Shown here: piece after piece, positions 1-8,893 of the stretch
Numbering within the stretch: the first letter of the stretch is position 1
Layout of the letters: the number at the start of each line of letters is the position of its first letter
Source: Cupriavidus malaysiensis
GTDB lineage: Bacteria; Pseudomonadota; Gammaproteobacteria; Burkholderiales; Burkholderiaceae
Direction: 5' to 3'
NCBI RefSeq assembly: GCF_001854325.1
Contig: NZ_CP017754.1
Span: forward strand, 3,162,001 to 3,226,000
DNA: 64,000 bases
Translations under genes and position numbers: made by a program
The notes under the pieces: generated by a model
Seen by the model: only the letters and a program-made list of their open reading frames with translations
What the model was told of the DNA's origin: nothing
The model's database searches: none

Positions 1-1
1 A

Positions 2-826
2 GCCGGGGCAGGACGTCCCCTGCTTTGCCTGCATGGATGGTCGATACCGGGCACCGCCTTCAGCGGGCAGGCGGCGCTAGCCCGGCGCGGCTGGCGGGTG
101 ATCGCTCCCGACCATGCCGGCCACGGGCTGTCGCGCTCGCTGCCCGGCGCGGCTCGCGCGGACATCGGCAGGCTGGCGGCCGACGCTGCCGCGCTGATCG
201 CGCACCTTGGGCTGGACGATGTGGTAGTGGTAGGCTGGTCGTTGGGCGCGACCACGGCCTGGCGCCTGATGCAGGACCACCCGGAAGTGCCGCTGGCAGC
301 AGTGGCCGCGATCGACATGACGCCGCGCCTGCTGAGTGCGCCGGACTGGCCGCACGGCCTGCGCGGCGGCTATTCGGCGGACCAGGTGGAGCAGATGGCG
401 GTGCGGGTGCGGCAAGACTGGCCGGGACTGGCGCCGGCGGTGGCGGCAGACCTTTGGGCGGCGGGCAGCGCCCCTTCGCCCGCTGCCGCCGAACTGGTGG
501 CGCACGGACAACAGCATTGCGATCCACTTGCACTGTCTTCCCTGTGGCGCGACATGGCGGCGCAGGACCTGCGCCAGGCGCTACGCCACGCGCGGCTGCC
601 GCTGCTGCTATTGCACGGTGAGCGCAGCCGGCTCTATGGCCCGGCGATGGCGGCGGCAGTCGGCACCTTGAACCCGGCCACGCTGCAATGCAGCATCGCC
701 GCCACCGGCCACAGCCCTCACCTGGAGCGTCCGGCGGCCTTCAATGCCGCTTTGCTGGCATTGCTGGATCGGGCGGGAGTCCGATTCTCACGAGCCGCTT
801 CCGCACCTCAGGAGAGCAGGCGGTAA
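2..826 (+). CDS. alpha/beta hydrolase (5'-truncated by window edge)
   Basis: The reading frame is open from the first bases, so the start lies outside the window. The visible protein has the fold's landmarks in order: an HGW oxyanion-hole motif, the PDHAGHG turn, the nucleophile elbow GWSLGA and the catalytic histidine in TGHSPHLE near the C-terminus. It resembles BioH-like and other small serine esterases or lyases, but the substrate cannot be read from sequence. The usual acid after strand six is not obvious: the local motif is [10 protein letters not shown], with Ser where Asp is common. The stop overlaps the 3' end of convergent crcB by 19 bp. Confidence 0.85.
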   Translation, partial: AGAGRPLLCLHGWSIPGTAFSGQAALARRGWRVIAPDHAGHGLSRSLPGAARADIGRLAADAAALIAHLGLDDVVVVGWSLGATTAWRLMQDHPEVPLAAVAAIDMTPRLLSAPDWPHGLRGGYSADQVEQMAVRVRQDWPGLAPAVAADLWAAGSAPSPAAAELVAHGQQHCDPLALSSLWRDMAAQDLRQALRHARLPLLLLHGERSRLYGPAMAAAVGTLNPATLQCSIAATGHSPHLERPAAFNAALLALLDRAGVRFSRAASAPQESRR

Positions 827-1188
827 GTCCACAGGCCAGCGGCCGTCAACAGCAGGGAGCCGCCGAGATGGGCCAGAAGGTGGAGCAAGGCCCAGCCGAA
901 GTCGCCTGCCATCAGGTTGCCGACCACTTCACTGGAAAAGGTGGAGAAGGTGGTGAGCCCGCCGAGGAAGCCGGTGATGGCGAACAGGCGCCATTCCGGC
1001 GGCAGGCCGGCATGTGTCTCGAAGAAGCCGACGGCCAGCCCGATGAGATAGCCGCCGACCAGGTTGGCGGCCAGGGTTCCGTAGGGCAGCGCAGGATTGG
1101 CCGCATTCCACGTCACGGAGAAGAACCAGCGCAGCCAGGCCCCCAGGGCGGCCCCGACCCCGACGGCGACGAAGCCGAACGGCCCCAT
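808..1188 (-). CDS. crcB: CrcB/Fluc fluoride ion channel
   Basis: A 126-residue hydrophobic protein with four predicted membrane helices. It carries the family signatures [10 protein letters not shown] (about 37-46) and [13 protein letters not shown] (about 73-85). CrcB proteins form dual-topology dimeric channels in the inner membrane that export fluoride. The start codon overlaps the moaE stop in a TGATG arrangement, so it is translated from the molybdopterin transcript. No fluoride riboswitch is expected at this internal position and none was seen. Its 3' end overlaps the convergent hydrolase gene. Confidence 0.93.
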   Translation of the reverse strand: MGPFGFVAVGVGAALGAWLRWFFSVTWNAANPALPYGTLAANLVGGYLIGLAVGFFETHAGLPPEWRLFAITGFLGGLTTFSTFSSEVVGNLMAGDFGWALLHLLAHLGGSLLLTAAGLWTYRLLS

Positions 1189-1706
1189 CAGGGCGCCTCC
1201 GCAGCCGCGTCGCCACCGGCGCCCGCCACGCCGTCACCGCTGGCGTTGATCGAGGCCACGCCCCAGCGCCGCAGCGCGGCCTCGTCGGTGACGCGGGCAT
1301 CGACCCAGCGTGCGCCCTCCGGCGTGGTCTCCTTCTTCCAGAACGGCGCCTCGGACTTGAGATAGTCCATGATGAACTCGCAAGCGGCGAAAGCCTCACC
1401 GCGGTGCGCCGATGCCACGGCGACCAGCACGATCTGGTCCTGCGGCTGCAGGGGCCCGACCCGGTGCACGATGGTGACGCCGAGCAAGGGCCAGCGCTGG
1501 CGCGCGGCCTCCTCGATGGCAGCCAGCGCCTTCTCGGTCATGCCGGGATAGTGCTCCAGCTCCATCGCGCTGACGGCGGTGCCGCCGCTGGCGTCGCGCA
1601 CCGTGCCGATGAAACTCGCCACCGCGCCGACCGCTGCATTGCCGCGCCGCAGCGCCGTCACTTCCGCGCCAAGATCGAAGTCCTCGCGTTGTACCCGCAC
1701 GCTCAT
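1188..1706 (-). CDS. moaE: molybdopterin synthase large subunit MoaE
   Basis: A 172-residue MoaE protein. With MoaD it converts cyclic pyranopterin monophosphate to molybdopterin. The C-terminal active-site stretch [10 protein letters not shown] (117-126) supplies the conserved lysines 117 and 124, and the HRGEAF motif lies just before it. The extra 20 or so residues at the C-terminus are alanine- and glycine-rich and probably disordered. It lies 13 bp downstream of moaD and overlaps crcB, in an operon moeA-moaD-moaE-crcB. Confidence 0.96.
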   Translation of the reverse strand: MSVRVQREDFDLGAEVTALRRGNAAVGAVASFIGTVRDASGGTAVSAMELEHYPGMTEKALAAIEEAARQRWPLLGVTIVHRVGPLQPQDQIVLVAVASAHRGEAFAACEFIMDYLKSEAPFWKKETTPEGARWVDARVTDEAALRRWGVASINASGDGVAGAGGDAAAEAP

Positions 1707-1719
1707 CGCCGCGCTCCGT

Positions 1720-1977
1720 TCAGCCGCCCGTCACCGGCGGAAAAAATGCCACTTCGCAACCGTCCGCGAGAGGTGTATCGGCACGCGCCACCGCATGGTC
1801 GACCGCCATGCGCAGCGCCCTGCCCTCGCCCAGCGCCGCTTCCCAGACCCCGCCGCGCGCGCGCAGCCATTGGCGCAGCTGGCCCACGTCGGCCACCTCG
1901 ACCGGCACCTCGGCCTGCTCCCCGGCACGGCCGAGCTGCTCGCGCACGCTGGCGAAGTAGCGCAATTCGATCTTCAT
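1720..1977 (-). CDS. moaD: molybdopterin synthase sulfur carrier subunit MoaD
   Basis: An 85-residue ubiquitin-fold protein ending in the diagnostic Gly-Gly (PPVTGG). The terminal glycine is adenylated by MoeB-type enzymes and converted to a thiocarboxylate that donates sulfur to molybdopterin. The N-terminus MKIELRYFASVREQLG is typical. It lies between moeA and its partner moaE with about 20 and 13 bp gaps, consistent with one transcript. Confidence 0.96.
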   Translation of the reverse strand: MKIELRYFASVREQLGRAGEQAEVPVEVADVGQLRQWLRARGGVWEAALGEGRALRMAVDHAVARADTPLADGCEVAFFPPVTGG

Positions 1978-1997
1978 GGCCGCTCCTCCTTCGCGCC

Positions 1998-3239
1998 TCA
2001 GTACAACAGTTCGCCGAAGGGGATGAACTGCACGATGTCGCCGGCGCGGATGGCCTGCCCCGGCGGATTGTCGATCAGCCCATCGCCCCAGACGGTCGAC
2101 GTCAGCACGCCCGAACTCTGGTTCGGGAACAGTTCGAGCCCGCCCTGTGCGTTGAGGCGGGCACGCAGGAATTCGTTGCGGCGGTCACCCTTCTCCAGCG
2201 TGAAGTCGGCGCGCAGCGGCAGCCGGCGCGGCGCAACGTCTGCCACCCCCTGCAAGCGCAGGATGAACGGCCGCACGAACAGCAGGAAGGTGACGAAGCT
2301 GGACACCGGGTTGCCTGGCAGGCCCAGGAAGAAGGCCGGCGGCGCCTCGCCGCGCGCCACCTGGCCGAACGCCAGCGGCTTGCCCGGCTTGATGGCGATC
2401 TGCCACAGGTCGAGCCGCCCCTCCGCCTGTACCGCCGGGCGGATATGGTCCTCGTCGCCGACCGAGACGCCACCCGAGGTGATGATCAGGTCATGGCCGT
2501 CGGCCGCGCGCCGCAAGGTCGCACGCGTGGCCGCCAGCGAGTCGGGCACGATGCCGAAGTCGCTGACCTCGCAGCCCAGGTTCTCCAGCAGCCCGCGCAG
2601 CGTGAAACGGTTGGAGTTGTAGATGGCGCCCGGCCGCAGCGGCTCGCCCGGCATCGCCAGTTCGTCGCCGGTGAAGAAGACGGCGACGCGCACGCGCCGC
2701 ACCACGTCGAGGGCGGCCTGGCCGACCGAGGCCGCCAGCCCGAGCGCCTGCGGCGTCAGGCGCGTGCCGGCTGCCAGGATACGGCTGCCGGCGCGGATGT
2801 CCTCGCCGGCGCGCCGGACCCACTCGCCGGCGCGCGGCACATGGTTGACCACCACGTCCCCGCCCTCGGCCGTACATTGCTCCTGCATCACCACCGCGTC
2901 GGCACCGGGCGGGATCAACCCGCCGGTGAAGATGCGCGCGGCGCTACCCGGCTCCAACGCCGTGCCGACATGGCCGGCCGGGATGCGCTGGGTCACGCGC
3001 AGGCGCGTGCCGGCGGCCGGCACATCGGCGGCACGCAGCGCATAGCCATCCATGGCGGTATTGTCCGCGGGCGGCACGTCGAGCGCGCTCGACACCGGGC
3101 TGGCCAGCACCCGAGTGTTGGCCAGCAGCGTGTCGACACGCTCGGTCTGCGTGATGGGGCGCGCGCCGTCGAGCAGCGTGGCGAGCGCTTGGGCAAGGGT
3201 CAGCATGGGCGGGCGCGGCGTGGCGGCAGCTTCGGGCAT
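1998..3239 (-). CDS. moeA: molybdopterin molybdenumtransferase MoeA
   Basis: MoeA inserts molybdate into adenylated molybdopterin to give molybdenum cofactor. I chose the ATG at 3239 (413 residues, MPEAAATPRPPM...), a normal family length. The frame stays open further upstream, but that extension is arginine-rich and unlike MoeA. An inner ATG at 3206 is also possible. Visible motifs are PPADNTAMDGYAL (56-68), TGGLIPPGAD, TSGGVSVGDEDH and GLPGNPVSSFVTF. It is followed closely by moaD and moaE. Confidence 0.94.
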   Translation of the reverse strand: MPEAAATPRPPMLTLAQALATLLDGARPITQTERVDTLLANTRVLASPVSSALDVPPADNTAMDGYALRAADVPAAGTRLRVTQRIPAGHVGTALEPGSAARIFTGGLIPPGADAVVMQEQCTAEGGDVVVNHVPRAGEWVRRAGEDIRAGSRILAAGTRLTPQALGLAASVGQAALDVVRRVRVAVFFTGDELAMPGEPLRPGAIYNSNRFTLRGLLENLGCEVSDFGIVPDSLAATRATLRRAADGHDLIITSGGVSVGDEDHIRPAVQAEGRLDLWQIAIKPGKPLAFGQVARGEAPPAFFLGLPGNPVSSFVTFLLFVRPFILRLQGVADVAPRRLPLRADFTLEKGDRRNEFLRARLNAQGGLELFPNQSSGVLTSTVWGDGLIDNPPGQAIRAGDIVQFIPFGELLY

Positions 3240-3448
3240 GGGGCGGGCAGGACGATCGGGGGACGTCTTGGAGTCGGTTGGGCGGCAGCGCCGCAAACCC
3301 CGGCGAGGCGGGGACTGACAGCCAGATTGTAGCGATTCGACGGCCGCGCGGCATGCGGCGGCGCCGCAGGCGCGGCGGCATGCCGGCGGCCAGCTGCGGC
3401 CGGAGTGGTGCGCCGGAGGCAAGGGGCGGCCGCGCCGCCCCTCTCAGG
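3240..3448. other. thrC-moeA intergenic region with GC-rich hairpin
   Basis: About 210 bp with no convincing gene. Just after the thrC stop a 9-bp perfect stem (AGGGGCGGC at 3422-3430 pairing with 3434-3442) could end or stabilise the thrC transcript. It has no strong T-tract, so it is not a clear intrinsic terminator. No moeA promoter or molybdenum cofactor riboswitch was recognised. Confidence 0.4.
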
Positions 3449-4894
3449 TCAGAGGCCGGTGTGGCCGGCGATGAATGCCTTCACGCGGTCGGCGTCGGCA
3501 GGCACCACTTCGAAGCGCTGCGGCAACGCCTCGATGCCCTCGAAGCTGGCGGGACGCTCGGGTTCGTGGCCGAGCGCCTCGCGGATGGTCTCCGAGAACT
3601 TGGCCGGCAGCGCGGTCTCCAGCACGACCATGGGCACGCCGGCGCTCAGGTGCTCGCGCGCCACCTTGATGCCGTCGGCCGTATGGGTATCGATGGTGAT
3701 GCCATAGCGCGCCGACAGGTCGCGGATGGTCGCCAGCCGGTCCTGGTGGGTACTGCGCCCCGAGACGAAGCCGAACTCGCGGATACGGCCGAATTCAGGC
3801 GTGCCGGCCAGGTCGAAGCCGTCCTTGGTGTCGACATCGCGGAACAGCGCCGCCAGCTTGGCCGGATCGCGGCCGAGCAGGTCGAAGACGAAGCGCTCGA
3901 AGTTCGAGGCCTTCGAGATATCCATGCTCGGGCTCGAGGTATGGAAGGTCTCGGACGACTTGCGCACGCGGTAGGCACCGGTGCGGAAGAACTCGTCGAG
4001 CACATCGTTCTCGTTGGTCGCCACCACCAGCTTGTCGATGGGCAGGCCCATCATGCGCGCGATATGGCCGGCGCAGACGTTGCCGAAGTTGCCGGAGGGC
4101 ACGCAGAACGAGACCTTCTGGCCAGGGCCGCTGGTCGCCAGCAGCCAGCCCTTGAAGTAATAGACCACCTGGGCCACCACGCGCGCCCAGTTGATCGAGT
4201 TGACGGTGCCGATCTTCTGGCGCGCCTTGAAGCCGTGGTCGTTGGAGACCGCCTTGACGATGTCCTGGCAGTCGTCGAACACCCCTTCCACCGCCAGGTT
4301 GAAGATGTTCGGGTCCTGCAGGCTGAACATCTGCGCGGTCTGAAACGCGCTCATCTTGCGGTGCGGGCTCAGCATGAAGACGCGGATGCCGCGCTTGCCG
4401 CGCATCGCGTATTCCGCCGCGCTGCCGGTGTCGCCCGAGGTGGCGCCGAGGATGTTCAGCTCCTGGCCGGCGCGCGCGAGCGCGTACTCGAACAGGTTGC
4501 CGAGCAACTGCATGGCCATGTCCTTGAAGGCCAGCGTCGGACCATTGGACAGGCCCAGCAGCTGCAGCGGCGCGCCGCCTTCCTCGCCCAGCGTGCGCAG
4601 CGGCGTGATGTCGGCGGTATTGTCGCCGGCACGCGCATTGCAGTAGACCTCGGCGGTATAGGTCTTGCGCGTCAGCGCGCGCAGGTCCTCGGCCGGGATG
4701 TCGTCGCAGAACTTGGACAGGATCTCGAACGCCAGGTCGGCGTAGGAAAGCTTGCGCCAGGACTCGAGCTCCTCGGCGCTGACCTGCGGGTACTGATCAG
4801 GCAGGTAGAGGCCGCCGTCCGGCGCGAGGCCGCCCAGCAGGATTTCGGAAAACGATTGCGGCGCCTGGTGGCCGCGCGTCGACAGGTATTTCAT
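3449..4894 (-). CDS. thrC: threonine synthase ThrC
   Basis: PLP-dependent enzyme converting O-phosphohomoserine to threonine, the last step of the pathway. The ATG at 4894 gives 481 residues beginning MKYLSTRGH, the conserved threonine synthase N-terminus. A GTG four codons earlier is less likely. The PLP-binding lysine lies in LAFKDMAMQ (Lys124). SGDTGSAAEYAMRGK and PSGNFGNVCAG match the phosphate-binding loops. The start is 16 bp downstream of the hom stop, so hom and thrC are probably co-transcribed and supply sequential steps. Confidence 0.97.
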   Translation of the reverse strand: MKYLSTRGHQAPQSFSEILLGGLAPDGGLYLPDQYPQVSAEELESWRKLSYADLAFEILSKFCDDIPAEDLRALTRKTYTAEVYCNARAGDNTADITPLRTLGEEGGAPLQLLGLSNGPTLAFKDMAMQLLGNLFEYALARAGQELNILGATSGDTGSAAEYAMRGKRGIRVFMLSPHRKMSAFQTAQMFSLQDPNIFNLAVEGVFDDCQDIVKAVSNDHGFKARQKIGTVNSINWARVVAQVVYYFKGWLLATSGPGQKVSFCVPSGNFGNVCAGHIARMMGLPIDKLVVATNENDVLDEFFRTGAYRVRKSSETFHTSSPSMDISKASNFERFVFDLLGRDPAKLAALFRDVDTKDGFDLAGTPEFGRIREFGFVSGRSTHQDRLATIRDLSARYGITIDTHTADGIKVAREHLSAGVPMVVLETALPAKFSETIREALGHEPERPASFEGIEALPQRFEVVPADADRVKAFIAGHTGL

Positions 4895-4910
4895 GGGACC
4901 GGGCACTCGC

Positions 4911-6221
4911 TCAGTTCAGTTCTTCCATGCGCAGGCGCGTGACGGACGACAGCACGGTCGGCAGCGCCTCGATCTTGGCGATGGCGGCATTGACCTGCTT
5001 CTCGCGCGCCAGGTGGCTCAGCATGATGATGTCGGTCTGCGGCTCGCCCTCGCGCGATTCCTTCTGCAGCATGGCATCGATCGAGATGCCGGCGTCGGCC
5101 AGGATGCGGGTGATGTCGGCCAGCACGCCGGTTTCGTCGGACACGCGCATGCGCAGGTAGTAGGAACTGGTGACCTCCTCGATCGGCAGCACCGGCACGC
5201 TCGACAGTTCGTCGGGCTGGAAGGCCAGGTGCGGCACGCGGTGGCCGGGGTCGGCGGTATGCAGGCGGGTCACGTCGACCAGGTCGGCGATCACGGCCGA
5301 AGCGGTCGGCTCGGCGCCCGCGCCCTTGCCGTAGTACAGCGTGGCGCCAACGGCGTCGCCCTGCACCAGCACGGCATTCATCGCCCCCTCGACGTTGGCG
5401 ATCAGGCGCGAGGCCGGCACCAGGGTCGGATGCACGCGCAGTTCGACACCTTCCTCGCGGCGGCGCGTGATGCCCAGCAGCTTGATGCGGTAGCCCAGCT
5501 CCTCGGCGTACTTGATATCCACCGCCGACAGCTTGGTGATGCCTTCCACATGCGCGCGGTCGAACTGCACCGGCATACCGAAGGCGATCGCGCTCATCAG
5601 CGTGACCTTGTGCGCCGCATCGATGCCTTCGATGTCGAAGGTCGGGTCGGCCTCGGCATAGCCCAGCGCCTGCGCCTCCTTAAGGACCGTGTCGAAGTCC
5701 AGGCCCTTGTCGCGCATCTCCGACAGGATGAAGTTGGTGGTGCCGTTGATGATGCCGGCGATCCACTGGATGCGGTTGGCGGTCAGGCCCTCGCGCAGCG
5801 CCTTGATGATGGGGATGCCGCCGGCCACCGCGGCCTCGAAGGCGACGATCACGCCCTTGTTGCGCGCCGCCTCGAAGATCTCGTTGCCATGCACGGCCAG
5901 CAGCGCCTTGTTGGCGGTGACCACGTGCTTGCCATTGGCGATGGCCTTGAGCACCAGCTCCTTGGCCACACCGTAGCCGCCGATCAGCTCGACCACGATG
6001 TCGATGTCGGGACGGTTCACCACCTCGTTGGCGTCGGCCACCACTTCCACCTGCCCACCGGTCAGCTCGCGGGCACGTTCGGTATTCAGGTCGGCGACCA
6101 TTGCAATTTCGATGCCGCGCCCGGCGCGGCGGCGAATTTCCTCCTGGTTGCGCTTCAGCACGTTGAACGTGCCGCTACCGACGGTACCGATGCCAAGCAG
6201 GCCTACTTTGATGGGGTTCAT
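4911..6221 (-). CDS. hom: homoserine dehydrogenase Hom
   Basis: NAD(P)-dependent reduction of aspartate semialdehyde to homoserine. The ATG at 6221 gives 436 residues beginning MNPIKVGLLG; a TTG two codons earlier is possible. The N-terminal Rossmann motif is GLLGIGTVGSG, the catalytic domain has GGIPIIKALREGL and NGTTNFIL, and a C-terminal ACT domain (roughly from residue 350, YYLRMRVSDETGVLADI) suggests threonine feedback inhibition as known for this class. It lies between the aminotransferase gene and thrC. Confidence 0.97.
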   Translation of the reverse strand: MNPIKVGLLGIGTVGSGTFNVLKRNQEEIRRRAGRGIEIAMVADLNTERARELTGGQVEVVADANEVVNRPDIDIVVELIGGYGVAKELVLKAIANGKHVVTANKALLAVHGNEIFEAARNKGVIVAFEAAVAGGIPIIKALREGLTANRIQWIAGIINGTTNFILSEMRDKGLDFDTVLKEAQALGYAEADPTFDIEGIDAAHKVTLMSAIAFGMPVQFDRAHVEGITKLSAVDIKYAEELGYRIKLLGITRRREEGVELRVHPTLVPASRLIANVEGAMNAVLVQGDAVGATLYYGKGAGAEPTASAVIADLVDVTRLHTADPGHRVPHLAFQPDELSSVPVLPIEEVTSSYYLRMRVSDETGVLADITRILADAGISIDAMLQKESREGEPQTDIIMLSHLAREKQVNAAIAKIEALPTVLSSVTRLRMEELN

Positions 6222-6272
6222 GAACAATCTGCTTCCAGTTGACGAATGGGGGAAACGGCGCCGCGCCGGGCC

Positions 6273-7508
6273 TCAGGCCGCGATGGCACCGTGGCGTTTG
6301 CGGTATGCCTCGAGGAAGCGCGCGACACGGCTGATGGCCTCGCGCAGGTCCTCCTCGTGCGGCAGGAACACGATGCGGAAGTGGTCGGGCTTGCCCCAGT
6401 TGAAGCCCGATCCCTGCACCAGCAGCACCTTCGATTCCTGCAGCAGCTCGTAGATGAACTCCTGGTCGTCCTGAATCGGATACATCGACAGGTCGAGCTT
6501 GGGGAACAGGTAGAGCGCTGCCTTGGGCTTGACGCAGCTGACGCCCGGGATGGCGGTGACCAGCTCGTAGGCGAGATCGCGCTGGCGGCGCAGGCGGCCG
6601 CCCTCTGCCACCAGGTCGTTGATGCTCTGGTAGCCGCCGAGGGCGGTCTGGATGGCCCATTGCGCCGGCACGTTGGCGCACAGGCGCATCGAGGAAAGCA
6701 TGTTCAGCCCCTCGATATAGTCCTGCGCCGGGCGCTTGTCGCCCGACACCACCATCCAGCCGGCGCGGTAGCCGCACGAGCGGTAGTTCTTCGACAAGCC
6801 GTTGAAAGTGACGGTCAGCACGTCGGTCGACAGCGAGGCGATCGAGGTGTGGGTACGGCCGTCGTACAGCACCTTGTCGTAGATTTCGTCGGCGTAGATG
6901 ATCAAGCCATGCTCGCGCGCGATCGCCACGATGCCGAGCAGCAGCTCGTCCGAATAGAGGGCGCCGGTCGGATTGTTGGGGTTGATGACGACGATGGCCT
7001 TGGTGTTCGGCGTGATCTTGGCGCGGATGTCGTCCAGGTCGGGCATCCACTCGTTCTGCTCGTCGCAGATATAGTGCACCGGCGTACCGCCGGACAGGCT
7101 CACCGCCGCCGTCCACAGCGGGTAGTCGGGTGCCGGAACCAGCACCTCGTCGCCGCTGTTGAGCAGGGCGTTCATCGACATCACGATCAGCTCGGATGCA
7201 CCGTTGCCGACGTAGATGTCTTCCAGGCCCACACCCTGGATCTTCTTTTCCTGCGTGTAGTGCATGATCGCCTTGCGCGCGGCGAAGATGCCCTTGGAGT
7301 CCGAATAGCCCGCCGAGTTGGGCAGGTTGCGCATCATGTCCTGCTGGATCTCCTCCGGCGCGTCGAAACCGAACACGGCCAGGTTGCCGATGTTCAGCTT
7401 GATGATCTTGTGCCCTTCTTCTTCCATCTGCTTGGCCTTCTCCAGCACGGGCCCGCGGATGTCGTAACAGACGTTGTTGAGTTTGTGGGATTTCTGGATC
7501 GGTTTCAC
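6273..7508 (-). CDS. alanine-type PLP aminotransferase (AlaA/AlaC-like)
   Basis: Class I/II fold-type I aminotransferase of 411 residues. The GTG at 7508 was chosen because the protein then starts MKPIQKSHKLNNV, the expected N-terminus; upstream codons are low-quality and arginine-rich. Motifs include NPNNPTG (176-182), YADEIYD and the PLP lysine in GLSKNYRSCGYRAGW (Lys240). The best match is the AlaA/AlaC group making alanine from pyruvate. Genes of this type lie directly upstream of hom in many beta-proteobacteria, as here, where hom follows after about 50 bp. Confidence 0.9.
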   Translation of the reverse strand: MKPIQKSHKLNNVCYDIRGPVLEKAKQMEEEGHKIIKLNIGNLAVFGFDAPEEIQQDMMRNLPNSAGYSDSKGIFAARKAIMHYTQEKKIQGVGLEDIYVGNGASELIVMSMNALLNSGDEVLVPAPDYPLWTAAVSLSGGTPVHYICDEQNEWMPDLDDIRAKITPNTKAIVVINPNNPTGALYSDELLLGIVAIAREHGLIIYADEIYDKVLYDGRTHTSIASLSTDVLTVTFNGLSKNYRSCGYRAGWMVVSGDKRPAQDYIEGLNMLSSMRLCANVPAQWAIQTALGGYQSINDLVAEGGRLRRQRDLAYELVTAIPGVSCVKPKAALYLFPKLDLSMYPIQDDQEFIYELLQESKVLLVQGSGFNWGKPDHFRIVFLPHEEDLREAISRVARFLEAYRKRHGAIAA

Positions 7509-7610
7509 GGCGTGTCGGCGAGGGCTGGGCTGCCGGTCTCCTCGGCAGCGGGCAATTCGGGAATCTGGACGGAAATCGGGAGGCGCGTCCGCTGCAATGC
7601 AACGCGAACG

Positions 7611-7638
7611 TGGCAGACAGGGAGGCAAAAGCTATAAT
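7611..7638 (+). promoter_or_regulatory. candidate sigma-70 promoter for the Mth938-like gene
   Basis: A perfect TATAAT lies at 7633-7638, 16 bp after a weak -35 (TGGCAG, 7611-7616). It points toward the plus-strand gene at 7793 and sits in the divergent gap with the aminotransferase gene. The -35 is poor, so activity depends mainly on the -10. Confidence 0.5.
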
Positions 7639-7792
7639 TTATCGGATTATGACAGACTTCGGCGCGGATTCTTGCATTGCAGCGCAGTGCATGCCGTGCC
7701 GCCGCCGTGACCCGCCCGCCCCCGCGCTGCACGGCCGGGCCGCCCGCGGCCCGGCACCGGCCCCGCACCGGCGGGCACCTCGAAGGTGCCCT

Positions 7793-8173
7793 TTGAAACT
7801 CCACGCCGACCAGCCCCAAGCGCTCAATACCGTCACCGCCTATGGTCCGGGCTATATCGAAATCAACCTGATCCGCCACACCGAGTCCGTGCTGGTGATG
7901 CCGGAGGGCGAGATCCGGCCATGGCCGGTGGAGCGTTTCGAGGACCTGCAGGCTGCCCATTTCGAGGCCTTGCTGGAACTGGGGCCGGAAGTGGTGCTGC
8001 TGGGCACCGGCGCCCGCCTGCGCTTCCCGCACCCCAGGCTGACCGCGGCGCTCGCGAACCGTCATATCGGCGTGGACGCGATGGACCTTCAGGCAGCATG
8101 CCGCACCTACAATATCCTGATGGCCGAAGGCCGGCGCGTGGCGGCCATCCTGATGCTGGACCCGGTGGCCTGA
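7793..8173 (+). CDS. Mth938-like domain (DUF498) protein
   Basis: I start this at TTG 7793, preceded by GAAGGT about 5 bp upstream, giving 126 residues, the normal size. The same frame is open to 7610, but that stretch is proline- and arginine-rich and non-conserved. The core matches the Mth938/NDUFAF3-like fold: VTAYGPGYIEINLIRHTES, PWPV, LGTGARLRFPHP and the C-terminal CRTYNILMAEGRRVAAIL. In mitochondria related proteins assist complex I assembly; the bacterial role is unknown. It lies upstream of bcp in the same orientation. Confidence 0.85.
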   Translation: MKLHADQPQALNTVTAYGPGYIEINLIRHTESVLVMPEGEIRPWPVERFEDLQAAHFEALLELGPEVVLLGTGARLRFPHPRLTAALANRHIGVDAMDLQAACRTYNILMAEGRRVAAILMLDPVA

Positions 8174-8336
8174 AGCCGCTCTCCGGTCCGCCCGGCGCAC
8201 CCGGGAAGTTGAGCGGCCGCCACGCTTGAAGTCTGGCCGGGCGCCCCAATCTGCCTTTGCCGTAGTGGCCGCCCAGTGGGGACAACCCCGTGGTGGCAGC
8301 CCCCGTTTCCTGCCTCTCCCCCAGGAGCCTCAAGCA

Positions 8337-8798
8337 ATGACCGTCAGCCTCGACAAGCCCGTACCGGATTTCAGCGCCCCCGCGACCGGAGGCACCTTCA
8401 GCCTCGCCGGACAGCGCGGCAAGACGCTGGTGCTGTACTTCTATCCCAAGGACAACACGCCCGGATGCACCACCGAGGCCATGAACTTCCGCGACCAGCA
8501 CGAGGACTTCGTCGCCGCGGGCGCCGTAGTGTTCGGCATCTCCCGCGACAGCCTCAAGTCCCACGAGAATTTCAAGGCCAAGCTGGAACTGCCCTTCGAA
8601 CTGATCTCCGACGGCGACGAAGCGGTCTGCACGCTGTTCGATGTCATCAAGATGAAAAAACTCTATGGCAAGGAGGTGCGCGGCATCGAGCGCAGCACCT
8701 TCATCCTCGACGCCAAGGGCGTGCTGCGCCACGCCATGCGCGGCATCAAGGTGCCCAACCACGTCGACGAAGTGCTCGAGCTCGTGCGCGCGCTCTGA
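8337..8798 (+). CDS. bcp: peroxiredoxin, Bcp/PrxQ family
   Basis: A 153-residue thiol peroxidase of the AhpC/TSA fold, reducing hydroperoxides. The ATG at 8337 follows a CAGGAG ribosome site. The peroxidatic cysteine is Cys44 in YPKDNTPGCTTEAMNFRD. The position five residues later, which carries the resolving cysteine in E. coli Bcp, is Met49 here; the other cysteine is Cys98 (DGDEAVCTLF). It may therefore act as a 1-Cys enzyme or use Cys98. Family assignment is firm, electron donor unknown. Confidence 0.94.
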   Translation: MTVSLDKPVPDFSAPATGGTFSLAGQRGKTLVLYFYPKDNTPGCTTEAMNFRDQHEDFVAAGAVVFGISRDSLKSHENFKAKLELPFELISDGDEAVCTLFDVIKMKKLYGKEVRGIERSTFILDAKGVLRHAMRGIKVPNHVDEVLELVRAL

Positions 8799-8858
8799 GC
8801 GCCGGCAAGGCCCGCGCCGGCGTGGCAGGCGCGCCACGCTGGCCACGCCGGGCGCCGA

Positions 8859-8887
8859 TTGCCAAACACGGGGGCTTCAGATACATT
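8859..8887 (+). promoter_or_regulatory. candidate sigma-70 promoter upstream of phoH leader/sRNA
   Basis: TTGCCA at 8859-8864 (5 of 6 consensus), a 17-bp spacer, then TACATT at 8882-8887 (4 of 6). Transcription would begin near 8894. It lies between bcp and the PhoH gene and 110 bp before a strong terminator. Confidence 0.5.
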
Positions 8888-8893
8888 GACCCG

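Noticed and set aside
808..3239. Fluoride riboswitch or molybdenum cofactor riboswitch upstream of crcB/moeA
   Set aside because: crcB is an internal operon gene without a leader, and the 3240-3448 gap before moeA shows no recognisable conserved riboswitch core.
1404..3332. Plus-strand frame opposite moeA, moaD and moaE
   Set aside because: Overlaps three real genes and is low-complexity arginine-rich; no support.
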